From positions 1 to 64,000 of the forward strand of contig NZ_NDHW01000037.1 in NCBI RefSeq assembly GCF_002251945.1: 64,000 nucleotides of DNA, given 5' to 3'. The number at the start of each line of letters is the position of its first letter. Within the stretch, counting starts at the first letter, position 1. The translations under genes were made by a program, and so were the position numbers. The notes below the pieces were generated by a model. That model worked only from the letters and a program-made list of their open reading frames with translations. It did no database searches and was not told the DNA's origin. The DNA is from Pseudanabaena sp. SR411. GTDB lineage: Bacteria > Cyanobacteriota > Cyanobacteriia > Pseudanabaenales > Pseudanabaenaceae. Shown here in pieces: positions 9,055-19,000 of the stretch.

Positions 9055-9718
9055 AATATTTATTGATTTCCATACACATCACGATCGCCAATCATCAGAT
9101 CTCATCAATCTGCAAACTCTGCATGTCACCCCAGAATTGCAAGCCGAATCATTACCGAATACTTGTAGTCTTGGCTTGCATCCTTGGTTTGTCCAGTTGG
9201 AAACATGGGAAGCAGCATTGGCAAATCTTGTAGATTTAGCAAAATTATCACAGGTGGTAGCGATCGGTGAATGTGGATTAGATCGGAATATTGATTTATC
9301 TTTAGAGACCCAAATTGCTGTTTTTAAAAGACATATAGAACTCGCTGAAGAGTTACAGAAACCGCTTGTGATTCATTGTGTTAGAGCATTTGCGGAATTA
9401 ATTGCGTTAAAGAAAAATACTAAATCCTCGATGCCTTGGATTATTCATGGATTTAATAAGAAAGAAGAAGTATTTCAACAACTCCTGAAGCATGATTTTT
9501 ATTTCTCTTTTGGAGCAGCCATTTTAAGCGATCGCTCTCCTGTGACTCAGGCGATCGCTACTATGCCGCAAGGTAGATTCCTTTTAGAAACCGATGATCG
9601 CAATGACATTAACATTGAGCAAATTTACGATCGCGCCGCTAGCCTGCGCCATATTTCACTGGAAACACTGCAAACACAATTAGTTGAAACTTATCGTCAA
9701 TTGACTAGACTGGGCTGA
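9044..9718 (+). CDS. TatD-family metal-dependent hydrolase
   Basis: A 224-residue TatD-like DNase/hydrolase. The metal ligands of the family are in place: HTHHD at the N-terminus, GECGLD, VIHCVRAF, IIHGFNKK and the ETDD segment near residue 180. I chose the ATG at 9044 because the product then begins MRSKIFIDFHTHH; a longer frame starting at 9008 adds residues that look unlike the family. The start overlaps the Uma2 stop by 11 bp. The 3' end overlaps the convergent sbcD by 39 bp. Confidence 0.82.
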   Translation: MRSKIFIDFHTHHDRQSSDLINLQTLHVTPELQAESLPNTCSLGLHPWFVQLETWEAALANLVDLAKLSQVVAIGECGLDRNIDLSLETQIAVFKRHIELAEELQKPLVIHCVRAFAELIALKKNTKSSMPWIIHGFNKKEEVFQQLLKHDFYFSFGAAILSDRSPVTQAIATMPQGRFLLETDDRNDINIEQIYDRAASLRHISLETLQTQLVETYRQLTRLG

Positions 9719-10969
9719 ATCTTCAATAGAATCAAGTTCATCCATTCCTAAACCAATCTCACTGAGTAATTCTTGCGCCGCAGTTAGCATTTCAGGCTCC
9801 ATATTTTTGAGATCTTCGCGTGTGCTGAGATAGGTCTTAAGTGCAGTCATTGGATCGAGAGCCTCGGCTGTACTTAGCTCAGGTAATCGAGTGCGCGGAT
9901 TTTGGCTGACGACTTCAGGAATGAGGGAATAATTATGGGCGATCGCCATTGCTTCATGTAAGAGGCGATCGTCAATTTGGGCTAACTGCTCGGCTTTGAC
10001 TTTGTAGATCAGTCTGGCGATCGCCTGATCAATCTGTCCTTTCTGAATAGCTTTCAACAATTTCCCTTGTGGATCTTCCGATTGCGTCACATCTACTTCC
10101 ATTGTCCGAAATGCACGAGTCGGAATTGCACAAAACTCAAACTTCACATTTCCTTTCTCCACCTCTAGCCAGCAATAGCCCTTCGCTTCATTCTCTTCAC
10201 CAAAATCTACTCGCTCAATACTTCCAGGGTAGACTACAAGCGGTTGTGTCGCTAGAATTTGATGACGATGAACATGACCAAGCGCTACATAATCAAAGGC
10301 TTCACGGGTCAGCATGGATAATGGAATTGTGAAACCTTTCCCCGCTGCTAAAAATCTCTCTGCGCCGTAGGTAGCCGTATCCACCATCACATGAGCCAAT
10401 AAAATAGTAGGCAACTGGGGATCAAGTTGCCGAATTTCGCCTTCGAGAACTACATCCAATCGATTAGTCAGAAATTGACTTACTTCACTCATCGAAAAGC
10501 CTTCTGTTTCTGACTTCGTGAGTAAAGTCGATCGCGTAATCCAAGGTAACGTAATAATCTGAATATCTCCAGCCTCTGTAGCAATCCGATGTGTGGCGAT
10601 CGTGTCTCCCACCGTGAAGTTCGGCACAGCAAGACTACGATAAATCGCTAGACTCGCACCGCCCACACCCTGAGAATGTTGATCGTGATTTCCCACTAAT
10701 AACACCGTGGGAATACCAGCATCGGCAAGGCGACGAAATTGTTTTGCAAAAGCTTGCTGTACTAGCGGTGGTGGTGTGGCATCTGGAAAGGCATCACCGC
10801 CAAATAGAACTATATCGGCTGGTTCATTAATGGCGCGATCGATACAGATCGTCAATGCGGCTAAAAAATCTTCTAGGCGCGTATTCAATCCTGTTTGCGG
10901 ATTAACTTTGCCATGGGTAGTGCTACCAAGATGTATATCGGAAAGATGGAGAACCTTAATAGTCATCAT
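9680..10969 (-). CDS. sbcD: Exonuclease SbcCD subunit D (SbcD/Mre11-like)
   Basis: A 429-residue calcineurin-like phosphoesterase. It shows the nuclease motifs LSDIHLG (about 9), DIVLFGGDAF (about 50), LVGNHDQHSQ (about 95), LLAHVMVD and ALGHVHRHQ, in the spacing of SbcD/Mre11. With SbcC it processes hairpins and DNA ends. Its partner sbcC is not in the window. SbcCD cleaves long palindromes in other bacteria, which is relevant in a genome rich in perfect inverted repeats; that link is inference. Its C-terminus overlaps the TatD-like gene. Confidence 0.88.
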   Translation of the reverse strand: MMTIKVLHLSDIHLGSTTHGKVNPQTGLNTRLEDFLAALTICIDRAINEPADIVLFGGDAFPDATPPPLVQQAFAKQFRRLADAGIPTVLLVGNHDQHSQGVGGASLAIYRSLAVPNFTVGDTIATHRIATEAGDIQIITLPWITRSTLLTKSETEGFSMSEVSQFLTNRLDVVLEGEIRQLDPQLPTILLAHVMVDTATYGAERFLAAGKGFTIPLSMLTREAFDYVALGHVHRHQILATQPLVVYPGSIERVDFGEENEAKGYCWLEVEKGNVKFEFCAIPTRAFRTMEVDVTQSEDPQGKLLKAIQKGQIDQAIARLIYKVKAEQLAQIDDRLLHEAMAIAHNYSLIPEVVSQNPRTRLPELSTAEALDPMTALKTYLSTREDLKNMEPEMLTAAQELLSEIGLGMDELDSIEDSAQSSQLTISFN

Positions 10970-10985
10970 CTGCCTCGCATATGTA

Positions 10986-11016
10986 CAAAAAAAGGGGACG
11001 CAAAGCGTCCCCTTTT
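10986..11016 (-). terminator. Terminator of the deoxyhypusine-synthase-like gene
   Basis: Arms AAAAGGGGACGC (10990-11001) and GCGTCCCCTTTT (11005-11016) surround AAA. Read on the minus strand the hairpin is followed by a T-rich run, 12 nt after the stop. It lies upstream of sbcD. Confidence 0.9.
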
Positions 11017-11027
11017 AGCTTATGTCA

Positions 11028-12089
11028 TTACACGCCAACGGGTGCAGGAATATTGCTGAAAGCTCCAACAGATGGCTTGTTGAATACTTGAGCAAGCTGA
11101 CGAGGAGCGCGATCACACCAGTTCTTCTTACCGTAGACATAGCCTGCAATTAGAGGCAGTGCCACAGTGGCTTCGGAGTAAACCATTTGCTCTTGGACAA
11201 TATCAACCTTGCCCCAAGAATGTGCTTCCTTTAAAGTGGAACCAGATAGAGCGCCGTCGCGCTCATCAGCTACGGTGATTTGGACAGCATACTTGTGCAT
11301 TGCTGCTTCAAAACCAAGCAACTCAGCCGCAACAACAGTGTCTTGAGCGAAGTTCTTTGGTACACCACCACCGATCATAAATAGCCCAGTGTGAGGGCTT
11401 GCCAACTTGCACTGAGTCAACTCGCGGAAGTCGCGCACAGAGTCGATGCTGACATGCTCTTCAGGAGAGAACCACTGATGATGGACTAAGCCGAAACCTG
11501 CGGAACAGTCACTGAAGGCAGGAACGAAGATGGGAACTTGATGCTCGTAAGCTGCCAAAACAACGGAATGACGGTTTTTGGCATTCTTATCGAGGTACGC
11601 ACCCATTTCATGGATGAACTCGCGAGAAGAATAGGGGCGAGGAGGAAGAGAGTTGGCAATTTCGGCAATCGTCATGTCGCAAACGCGCAATTCGTCTTCG
11701 TCGATGTAGGTGTCATAGATGCGATCGATCGCGTTTTCGCGAAGTACTTTATCGTCAGCAAAGGTGTCACCGACGTAGTGGCGAAATCCGAGGGCTTCAA
11801 AGAAGTCTTGATCGACGATGTTTGCGCCTGTAGAGACAATCATGTCTACCATGTTGTTGGCGATCAGATCGTAGATAACTCCCTTCAGACCCGCACTAAA
11901 TAAAGAACCTGCCAAACACAGGATGATCGCGCAATCTTTGTCCTTAATCATATCGTCATAGATATGAGCAGCACGGCCAAGGTTTCTACCTTGAAAAGCG
12001 GTGTTTGCCATTGCGTCAACCAATCCGACGACATCAAAAGCTTTGATATCAATGTGTTCAACAGTCTGTTTAAGTAGTTCGCGTTTCAT
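11028..12089 (-). CDS. Deoxyhypusine synthase-like protein (probable homospermidine synthesis)
   Basis: A 353-residue member of the deoxyhypusine synthase family. The NAD-binding pattern includes STGANIVDQD and FMIGGGVPKNF, and the conserved SWGK segment carries the family's lysine nucleophile. Bacteria have no eIF5A, and such homologues are generally assigned to homospermidine/polyamine synthesis from spermidine or putrescine. I chose the ATG at 12089 (MKRELLKQT). A frame opening at 12200 adds about 37 residues of Cys/Thr/Ser-rich sequence that does not resemble the family. The gene stands alone, with a strong terminator. Confidence 0.85.
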   Translation of the reverse strand: MKRELLKQTVEHIDIKAFDVVGLVDAMANTAFQGRNLGRAAHIYDDMIKDKDCAIILCLAGSLFSAGLKGVIYDLIANNMVDMIVSTGANIVDQDFFEALGFRHYVGDTFADDKVLRENAIDRIYDTYIDEDELRVCDMTIAEIANSLPPRPYSSREFIHEMGAYLDKNAKNRHSVVLAAYEHQVPIFVPAFSDCSAGFGLVHHQWFSPEEHVSIDSVRDFRELTQCKLASPHTGLFMIGGGVPKNFAQDTVVAAELLGFEAAMHKYAVQITVADERDGALSGSTLKEAHSWGKVDIVQEQMVYSEATVALPLIAGYVYGKKNWCDRAPRQLAQVFNKPSVGAFSNIPAPVGV

Positions 12090-12728
12090 GATTCTGTTTG
12101 TCCTAGATGCTATGTGTCGTGAATATGTGCAAGAAAGAGTATGCAAGAAAAAAGTTTGAGTGGAATTGCATAACAGAACAAGCAGAATCGCATAACCCAA
12201 TGACCTAGGAAATTTGCTTTACGATGTCATGTGTTTTCATGTGGCAAGTAACATCATTCAAAAGACATACTATTGCCGAATAGAAACACTACACGCAAAG
12301 AAACTCTCCATCACCAAAGGATTTCTACTGCTTATTCAATTGTGAAAAATATTTAATCTTCTCCATGGTGAGAAGCGATCGACCTAGGTTGTTAACAGTG
12401 GTTACAACCCTTATAGTTAGAAGGTCGATCGGAACATACTCGGTCCTTCACAGGCATCATCCCAAGAAAGAGTGGGATCAGACTCGCGTCTTTCATCCAA
12501 CTTTAGGTTGAGGAGCCAATCACATCCAAGCAATAAAACCAGTTTTTTCAATTTCTATTTAGCTGAGTGCAACAAATCCTTAGCTATCATAACACTTTTT
12601 TTGGTAAACACAAGCAAAATGGCGCTAGAGAATTTACATATAAATGCGTTTAATTATGTATCAGGAGACTTGTAGCGATTTAAAGCCTCCTTCTTGAAAC
12701 AAAGACGTATTTTCATACAGGGGCGATC
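12090..12728. other. Divergent intergenic region
   Basis: A 640-bp gap between the minus-strand deoxyhypusine-synthase-like gene and the plus-strand chemotaxis block. It holds the structured element at 12376-12478. The rest is AT-rich and probably includes divergent promoters. An open frame of 67 codons at 12472-12675 runs through it but has no recognisable product. Confidence 0.5.
12376..12478 (+). ncRNA. Candidate structured RNA or leader
   Basis: Nested helices are visible. An outer stem CGATCGACCT (12376-12385) pairs with AGGTCGATCG (12422-12431). Inside it GGTTGT(T)AAC (12387-12396) pairs with GTTACAACC (12401-12409) around an AGTG tetraloop. A third hairpin follows (ATCCCA 12459-12464 with TGGGAT 12473-12478). 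It lies about 250 bp before the first chemotaxis gene and outside any plausible coding frame. It could be a 5' leader, an sRNA or an operator. The strand is assumed from the downstream gene; I do not recognise a known family. Confidence 0.4.
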
Positions 12729-15700
12729 ATGATGACAGCGCAGTATCAGGCGGCTCTACACTCCTATGCAGAGGGTCGGTATGAAGAGGCGATGCAGCAG
12801 TTCTCAGAATTGTTGTATGAAGATCCTCGCAATCCCAAACTGCATATTTGGTTAGGCGCAACCTTCCGTAAGGCAGGTAAAATTGAGTATGCTAAGGTGC
12901 AATACCAACAGGTATTGACTCTCACGGATGATCCAGATTTGCTTGATCTTGCAAGTACTTCGCTTGCTCAAATCCAAAACAAGTTAGCTAGTATTTCTCA
13001 AAATAATACCCTATCAAAAGATATAGGTTCCATTAATAATCCTAATCGCAAAGAGACTAGTTATGCTGATAAGGCTCAGGAAGCGAACTATAGGGCTTTG
13101 CAGTTAGAGACCGCCAATCTCGGCTCAAAATTAAAGAACACATTTGGCGATGGGAGTATTTCCTATATTCTCGACCATGATGAATCGACGACTAGTGACC
13201 TGACCGTACTAGCGACTGCTTCTAATACTCCTGTTAAACCGAAAGTTTCTGGAAAGATTCAGGTTAACGGTAATGCGCTAATTCCACCACCACCTGCGAT
13301 CGCGGCTCTATTTAAGAATAATCAGCAGGAACAGGGAGAAACAACTATTCCTCAAGAGCAACTGCTAGACGAGCCGACTCTGATGGTTGGAGATGTCGAA
13401 AATATAATGATTAGAGATCAGGATCTAGAAGAAGATGTAACGGAAAAGGTTGTTGCATCTTCAATATTGAATGAGACGATCTCTAATATTCAGGAAGTAA
13501 GCCAACAGAATAAACAAAAAGTCGAATTTCCACCTGTAGAATCAGCATTTTTGGGTTGGGGGATGGATGCTCAAAATACTGCTGAGCGGAGCAAGGTTAG
13601 TGCAAGAAATACGACTTCAGCGATCGCCTTGGAGGACATGTTTAAATTCTCTAGTGTCAGCCAAAAAATTACTTTATGGGGTGCTTTAGTCGCGACAGTT
13701 CCTGCGATCGCCTTGGGTGTGGTGGCATACCAAGTGGGTGATGGTTTGTTATTAAATAAGGTCAAACAAGCGCAGCAATCGGAAGCGATCGCTTTAGCAA
13801 ATGTGACCAGAAATTTTTTAAAGCAGCAGACTAATGGTGTGGAAGTGTTGCAAAAATTGCTGGTTTCGACCGAGGTAGGACAGAATACTTTATTAAAGTC
13901 CGCAGATCCCAAAGTAAATAATCCTCTTGCATCGATGCCAATTGCTCAGCAACGTCAATATAAGCAGCAATTGACTAATCGGTTGAATCTCTATGGTCAA
14001 GCTTATCCTGATTACACCAGTATTGCACTGTTTAGCACTAATGGAGAGTTAATCGCTCAGTCAAGCCAATCGAAAACCCTCCAAACTCTTAACCCCAATA
14101 TTCTTAGCAAGGTCAGTTCTGTAGATAATGTATCTTTTAGTAATCCTGTGGCAGGGAAAGATGGGGTTTATTTCTATGTAGCTAGATCAATCAAGAGTTC
14201 TGTTTCCCAAAAAGTCACCATGATTTTGCAGGTTGAAATTCCCGTAAAAAAATTAGTGAATGATTTAAACAATGGACGTAACGATGGTAATGAGAATAGA
14301 GATTTTTACATAGTTGATAGCGCTAACAAATATATTGCTAGTTCCCAACCTGTCACGGTTGGCGAAGATGCGTTAACCAATTTTGCCATGCTCCCTGATC
14401 TGCGAACTTCTCAGTCATCGGGTTCCCAAGATACGGTCAAGAGCGATCGCAATGGGCTACTGCTTGCCTATGCTCCTGTGCCGAATATGCAGACCTATGA
14501 TCTTTTGACTTGGGATGTCTTAACGACTATAGACAAAACTAAGGCGATCGCAGGTAATCAAAATTTACTGTTGGTGATTGGTATTGGTATTGCGGCTACG
14601 CCTTTGCTCGTCGCCGCGATCGCCTATGCTTTATCGAGAAAACTTAGTACTAGACTTAAGGATATTCGGGCTGCTTTACGAGATCTTAGACAAGGAAAGG
14701 CTGGGGTTAGCTTTGGAACCTTGAGTGTGGAAGGAAATGACGAGCTGTCAGATATTTCCTTAAGCATTAATAAAATGTCTGAACAATTCCAAACGATGAT
14801 GCAGAAGCAAGAGCAAGAAAACCAAAACTTACAGTTACAGGTAGTGAAGTTGTTTAAAGTTTTGGCAAAACTTGCAAGGGAAGAAAAACGTGAAGTTCAA
14901 GATGTCGATTTATCCGATGAGAATATCTTGTATTTAGGCAAAAAAGTTCGCGCAGAAATAGTACAACGACATGCTGAAGTTGAGAGTTATCGCCAACAAA
15001 ATCAAGCCCTTCGGGAGCATTTGGCGCAAATGCTTAAAGACATCCAATCTTTAGCTGATGGTGATCTTACGGTTTCTACTCGGTCGGTTGACGGCAGTTT
15101 GGCGAATGTTGCCATATTTTTTGATGATGTCATCCGTGGGTTGCAAAATATTGTCGGTCAAGTTAAATCCTCAGCAAACCAAGTTAATTTCTCCCTTGGT
15201 CAAAATGAACAGGCGATCGCCAATCTTGCTAGTGTCTCTCAGAGACAGGTCGATACAGTGACGCGATCGCTAACCACAATGCAGATGTCTAAGCTATCAG
15301 CAACAAGAATTGTCAATAATAGCCAACAAGTATTGCAATCATCACAACTAGTATCAGAAAAATTGTCTGACAGCGATCGCTCTATTGATGCGGTGATGTC
15401 CAAGGTGGGAGAATTGCAAAACACAGTCTCCACAACGGCTAAGAGAGTTAAGCATCTGGGTGTCGTCTCCCAAAAAATTGCTAAAGCGATTTCTGCAATT
15501 AATGAAATTGCCATTAAAACCAACTTTTTAGCCATTAATGCCACGCTTGAAGCATCTCGATCAAATGATACTAATCATGGATTTGTATTAGTTGCAGAAG
15601 AGGTGGGAGAACTAGCTGCGCGTTCAGTTGCGGCAACCAAAGAAGTGGAAAGTCTACTCAGTAATATTCAAAGTGAAACTAATGCGGTGATGGCGGCCGT

Positions 15701-15995
15701 TGAGTCTGGTAGTACGCAACTATCAGAGAGCAATAACTTGGCGATCAATGCTAAGGACAGCTTGCAACAAGTTGCCCAAATCTCCCAGCAAATTGATGGA
15801 TTAATGGTGGCGATCGCTGAGGCAACGACTTCACAAGCTCAGACATCGGAAGGGGTTGCCAACTTGATGAATGATATTTCGCATATGGCTAAAAGAACGC
15901 TCGCCTCTTCTTCAGAAGTATCCAAGTTTATCAAAACCACCCGAGGGTATTCTGGAGAACTCCAACAATCCTTGTCTCATTTCAAAACTCGCTAG
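12729..15995 (+). CDS. Divergent methyl-accepting chemotaxis protein with TPR N-terminus
   Basis: A 1088-residue transducer. In order: a TPR-like N-terminus (about 1-85), a low-complexity acidic linker, TM1 at about 315-337, a periplasmic sensor (about 340-610), TM2 at about 612-637, HAMP segments and an MCP signalling domain (about 830-1085). The hairpin tip, normally [18 protein letters not shown], reads KTNFLAINATLEASRSNDT here, and the following EVR reads EVG. The tip that contacts CheA/CheW is therefore altered. It is followed by a CheA-like gene that is also unusual, suggesting a co-evolved pair. The start ATG ATG gives the TPR-containing form. Likely part of pilus-based motility signalling. 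Confidence 0.85.
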   Translation: MMTAQYQAALHSYAEGRYEEAMQQFSELLYEDPRNPKLHIWLGATFRKAGKIEYAKVQYQQVLTLTDDPDLLDLASTSLAQIQNKLASISQNNTLSKDIGSINNPNRKETSYADKAQEANYRALQLETANLGSKLKNTFGDGSISYILDHDESTTSDLTVLATASNTPVKPKVSGKIQVNGNALIPPPPAIAALFKNNQQEQGETTIPQEQLLDEPTLMVGDVENIMIRDQDLEEDVTEKVVASSILNETISNIQEVSQQNKQKVEFPPVESAFLGWGMDAQNTAERSKVSARNTTSAIALEDMFKFSSVSQKITLWGALVATVPAIALGVVAYQVGDGLLLNKVKQAQQSEAIALANVTRNFLKQQTNGVEVLQKLLVSTEVGQNTLLKSADPKVNNPLASMPIAQQRQYKQQLTNRLNLYGQAYPDYTSIALFSTNGELIAQSSQSKTLQTLNPNILSKVSSVDNVSFSNPVAGKDGVYFYVARSIKSSVSQKVTMILQVEIPVKKLVNDLNNGRNDGNENRDFYIVDSANKYIASSQPVTVGEDALTNFAMLPDLRTSQSSGSQDTVKSDRNGLLLAYAPVPNMQTYDLLTWDVLTTIDKTKAIAGNQNLLLVIGIGIAATPLLVAAIAYALSRKLSTRLKDIRAALRDLRQGKAGVSFGTLSVEGNDELSDISLSINKMSEQFQTMMQKQEQENQNLQLQVVKLFKVLAKLAREEKREVQDVDLSDENILYLGKKVRAEIVQRHAEVESYRQQNQALREHLAQMLKDIQSLADGDLTVSTRSVDGSLANVAIFFDDVIRGLQNIVGQVKSSANQVNFSLGQNEQAIANLASVSQRQVDTVTRSLTTMQMSKLSATRIVNNSQQVLQSSQLVSEKLSDSDRSIDAVMSKVGELQNTVSTTAKRVKHLGVVSQKIAKAISAINEIAIKTNFLAINATLEASRSNDTNHGFVLVAEEVGELAARSVAATKEVESLLSNIQSETNAVMAAVESGSTQLSESNNLAINAKDSLQQVAQISQQIDGLMVAIAEATTSQAQTSEGVANLMNDISHMAKRTLASSSEVSKFIKTTRGYSGELQQSLSHFKTR

Positions 15996-16077
15996 AGTTT
16001 AATTGACCATCAGCAATGCTTTTGGCGATGTGAAGTATTACTGATTTGAAGATAGAAGTTGATCAGAGATAGATGTA

Positions 16078-19000
16078 ATGGACTTTCCCATGATTGAAAT
16101 AGTGCCACAAACCAAGACAATTTTTTCTAAGGAAGCTCAAGCTTATACGCATGATTTAAAAAACAAAGTCTTAGAATTAGATGTAAGTCTGCCAAATTTC
16201 CAGCAACAACTTGACAGCTTAATTTCTACGATTAAGTTGATGCGAGATGCGGCGATTAAAGCTGATTTTTATGTTCCTAACTCATCTTTTGCAGAAATAA
16301 TGCATAATCTTGAGTCGTTAATCAACCAATTACGCGATCGCCGTGTGGAGATTGATTGGATTACCAAAGAGTTGATGATTGAAATAGTCAATATGTCCAA
16401 TCAAGTAATCAATGAATATTGTTTAGGCGTAGATTTAGCTAGGGATTGGCTCGAATTACAACGTGACTTATTTGCTCAAATAACTGAACATCTACAATCG
16501 GAAGCAGATGAGATTACTTCACTAAGTATTTTAAAATCCTATGTTCGGGACAATGAACCTTTTAACTTAGAAGATACTCCAGAAGCTTTACATCTGTTTG
16601 ATCTAGATTTTGATGGAGATTCTAATCAGGAAGAATTGGATACAATACCAATCAATAATATAGATAATTCAGATAGTTTTCTAATGATTCAAATAGATCA
16701 AGAAGATCATTATTTGGCTACCGATAAGTCGTTTCAAGATACTTTAGGAAGTTCTGTTGATGAATTGACGACTTTATTCCCCAATTTATCAGGAAACTCT
16801 TTTACGGGCAATTTAGATGAATTGACTGAAGACTTGCAGGAATCTCATGAAACTAGGATTACCGAAAGATTGCCAATGCCAGAATTGTTTGCGGATATAT
16901 TTTCAGCAACATCTACCGCTCAACTATTAGGTAATAATGTCGGAAATGATGATGAAACTGAAATTCAAGGTGTTAAGTGGAATAATCCTGATGTAGATGG
17001 CGAGGATCTGCAAGAGCTTGAAGATAATCTGGATCATGTTTGGAATAAATTTACAGCAATGGAGTCTTGGTCGCAGCCAAATGATGAAGATCTAGTCCCT
17101 GCGTTTGACTTGTCTGACTTTGCCCTGTCTGAATTATCTAATGATATTGTTGAAAACATGACTCCTAGCAGTGCTTTTGAGTCAAGCGATCGCACTATAT
17201 CTAGCCTAGATGCAGCGCAAAATCTCCAATTCAAGGAAAATCCTAGTTCTCATCCTTCAGATTTAGACAGTAGCTTAATGTTAGCGGAAATGCTCAAAGA
17301 AGATTTTCCTGCTTCAGACATTGATACGGCGATAGAAGAATCACCGATCTATCAGAATATTCCTGTTGACACCAATTCTTCTTGGTCTGACTTATCACAG
17401 ATGAATTTTGGGGACAAAGAAATTTCTTATGCAGATTTTTCGGCTTTAGCCTTAGATAGGAAATCTGAAATGGATATGGATATGGGTACTACTGATAGTA
17501 GTCAGTTGGATGTTCAGTTTACAAAAGTCAATGATGCGACGATTCGACTTCCTTTAAATCATTTAGAAATGTTGGGGGATTTATCGGAAGAATTATTAGT
17601 GCGTAAGGGAAGTTTAGATATTTATTTAGGTGAAATCAAAATTCTGTCTGGGGATGCTCAAAAACATTTGCAGTTGTTAGAGTCTAACTCAGATAGCCAG
17701 CAGCAACTAGCGATCGCAGGGTTACAAAATACCGTTGAACAGATCGTCAATGTACTAGCGCTCACTGAACAGCAAACCTATGCGATGAGTCAGGATGTTT
17801 ATCATTTAAGAAAAAATCTGCGCCAAGTCCTCAAACATCCGATCTCTAGTCTTGTCACAAAATTTCCGCGTATTTTGCGAGATCTATCACTCCAGTACGG
17901 TAAACAGGTGGAGTTAGTTGTTCAAGGTGCTGAGATTGAAGTTGAGCGATTAATCTCCGAAATCATCACTGAACCACTGGAGCTATTGCTGCGGAATGCC
18001 TTTCAACATGGTATTGAATCTCCCCATGAGCGTCAAGAGCAGGGAAAAGTATCCCAAGGCAAAATTGAATTTATGGCAACTCAAACCGATGAAAGTACGA
18101 TCATCAAGGTTAGTGATGATGGTTGTGGGCTTGATATAGAAAAAATCCGTCATCAAGTTGAACAATCGGCAGCGATCGCAGGCATGTCAGGTTTTTCAAC
18201 GATGGACATGAGTGATGAACAGTTAATGGGATTAATTTTTGAGCCAAGTTTTAATCTCGTGCATAGTAACTCCTCGGCGGACACAGGAACTAAATTGTGC
18301 GGTGTGAAAAAGAAGTTGAGAGAGTTAGGCGGTACTATTTCGGTGCAGTCTCAGAGAGGAAAAGGTACTCAATTCACCTTGGTTTTGCCGAATATCCTCT
18401 CCCTAATTCGGGTGCTACTCATTGATATCAATCAAATGTGCCTAGCAGTTCCTAGTAAAATGATCTTGGAAGTAATTCCGAGTAATCTCGATGATCATGA
18501 TGCTGATAAGGTAGAGACTTTACCATGGCGCGATCGCGTGCTTCCAGTTGTGCGACTCAATTCTTCCTTAAAACTCAATTGTCGGTATAGCTTGAGTCAA
18601 GAGATTCTCCAATCAAGCCAATCTCCACAGTCAAATCTAGCCGAAAGTCAGAAACCTGCTCAGGCTGTACCTTCATTTTTAGTAATCAGTTATGAAAATC
18701 ATCTATTTGCATTGCAAACTGATGGTTGCTGGCATGATCAAGAAGCAACATTTCATCAAGTTGAAGGGGATATAAGCCTTCCCCAAATTTTTCTGGGTAC
18801 AGTGATCTTGGGCAGTAATCAGGCTGTTGCTTTGCTCAATCCTGCTGAATTAGTCAATCAATTTCTGCATCCTCATGCTGATTTGGTTTTAACGTCTCAG
18901 TCTGATCACTCAAATATGGATAACCTGAGTAGTCTTTCTGACTTTTTTAATGCAGGAGATTCATCATCAGCGTCACCGATTGCCAATCTGTTAGAACCAG

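Noticed and set aside
12472-12675. Open frame of 67 codons before the chemotaxis block
   Set aside because: No plausible ribosome binding site, no recognisable domain; it begins inside the third hairpin of the candidate structured RNA.
16078-16560. HDLKN near residue 24 of the CheA-like protein as an HPt site
   Set aside because: It has the His and Lys spacing but lacks the following Gly and the helix before it; I regard the HPt domain as absent or highly altered.
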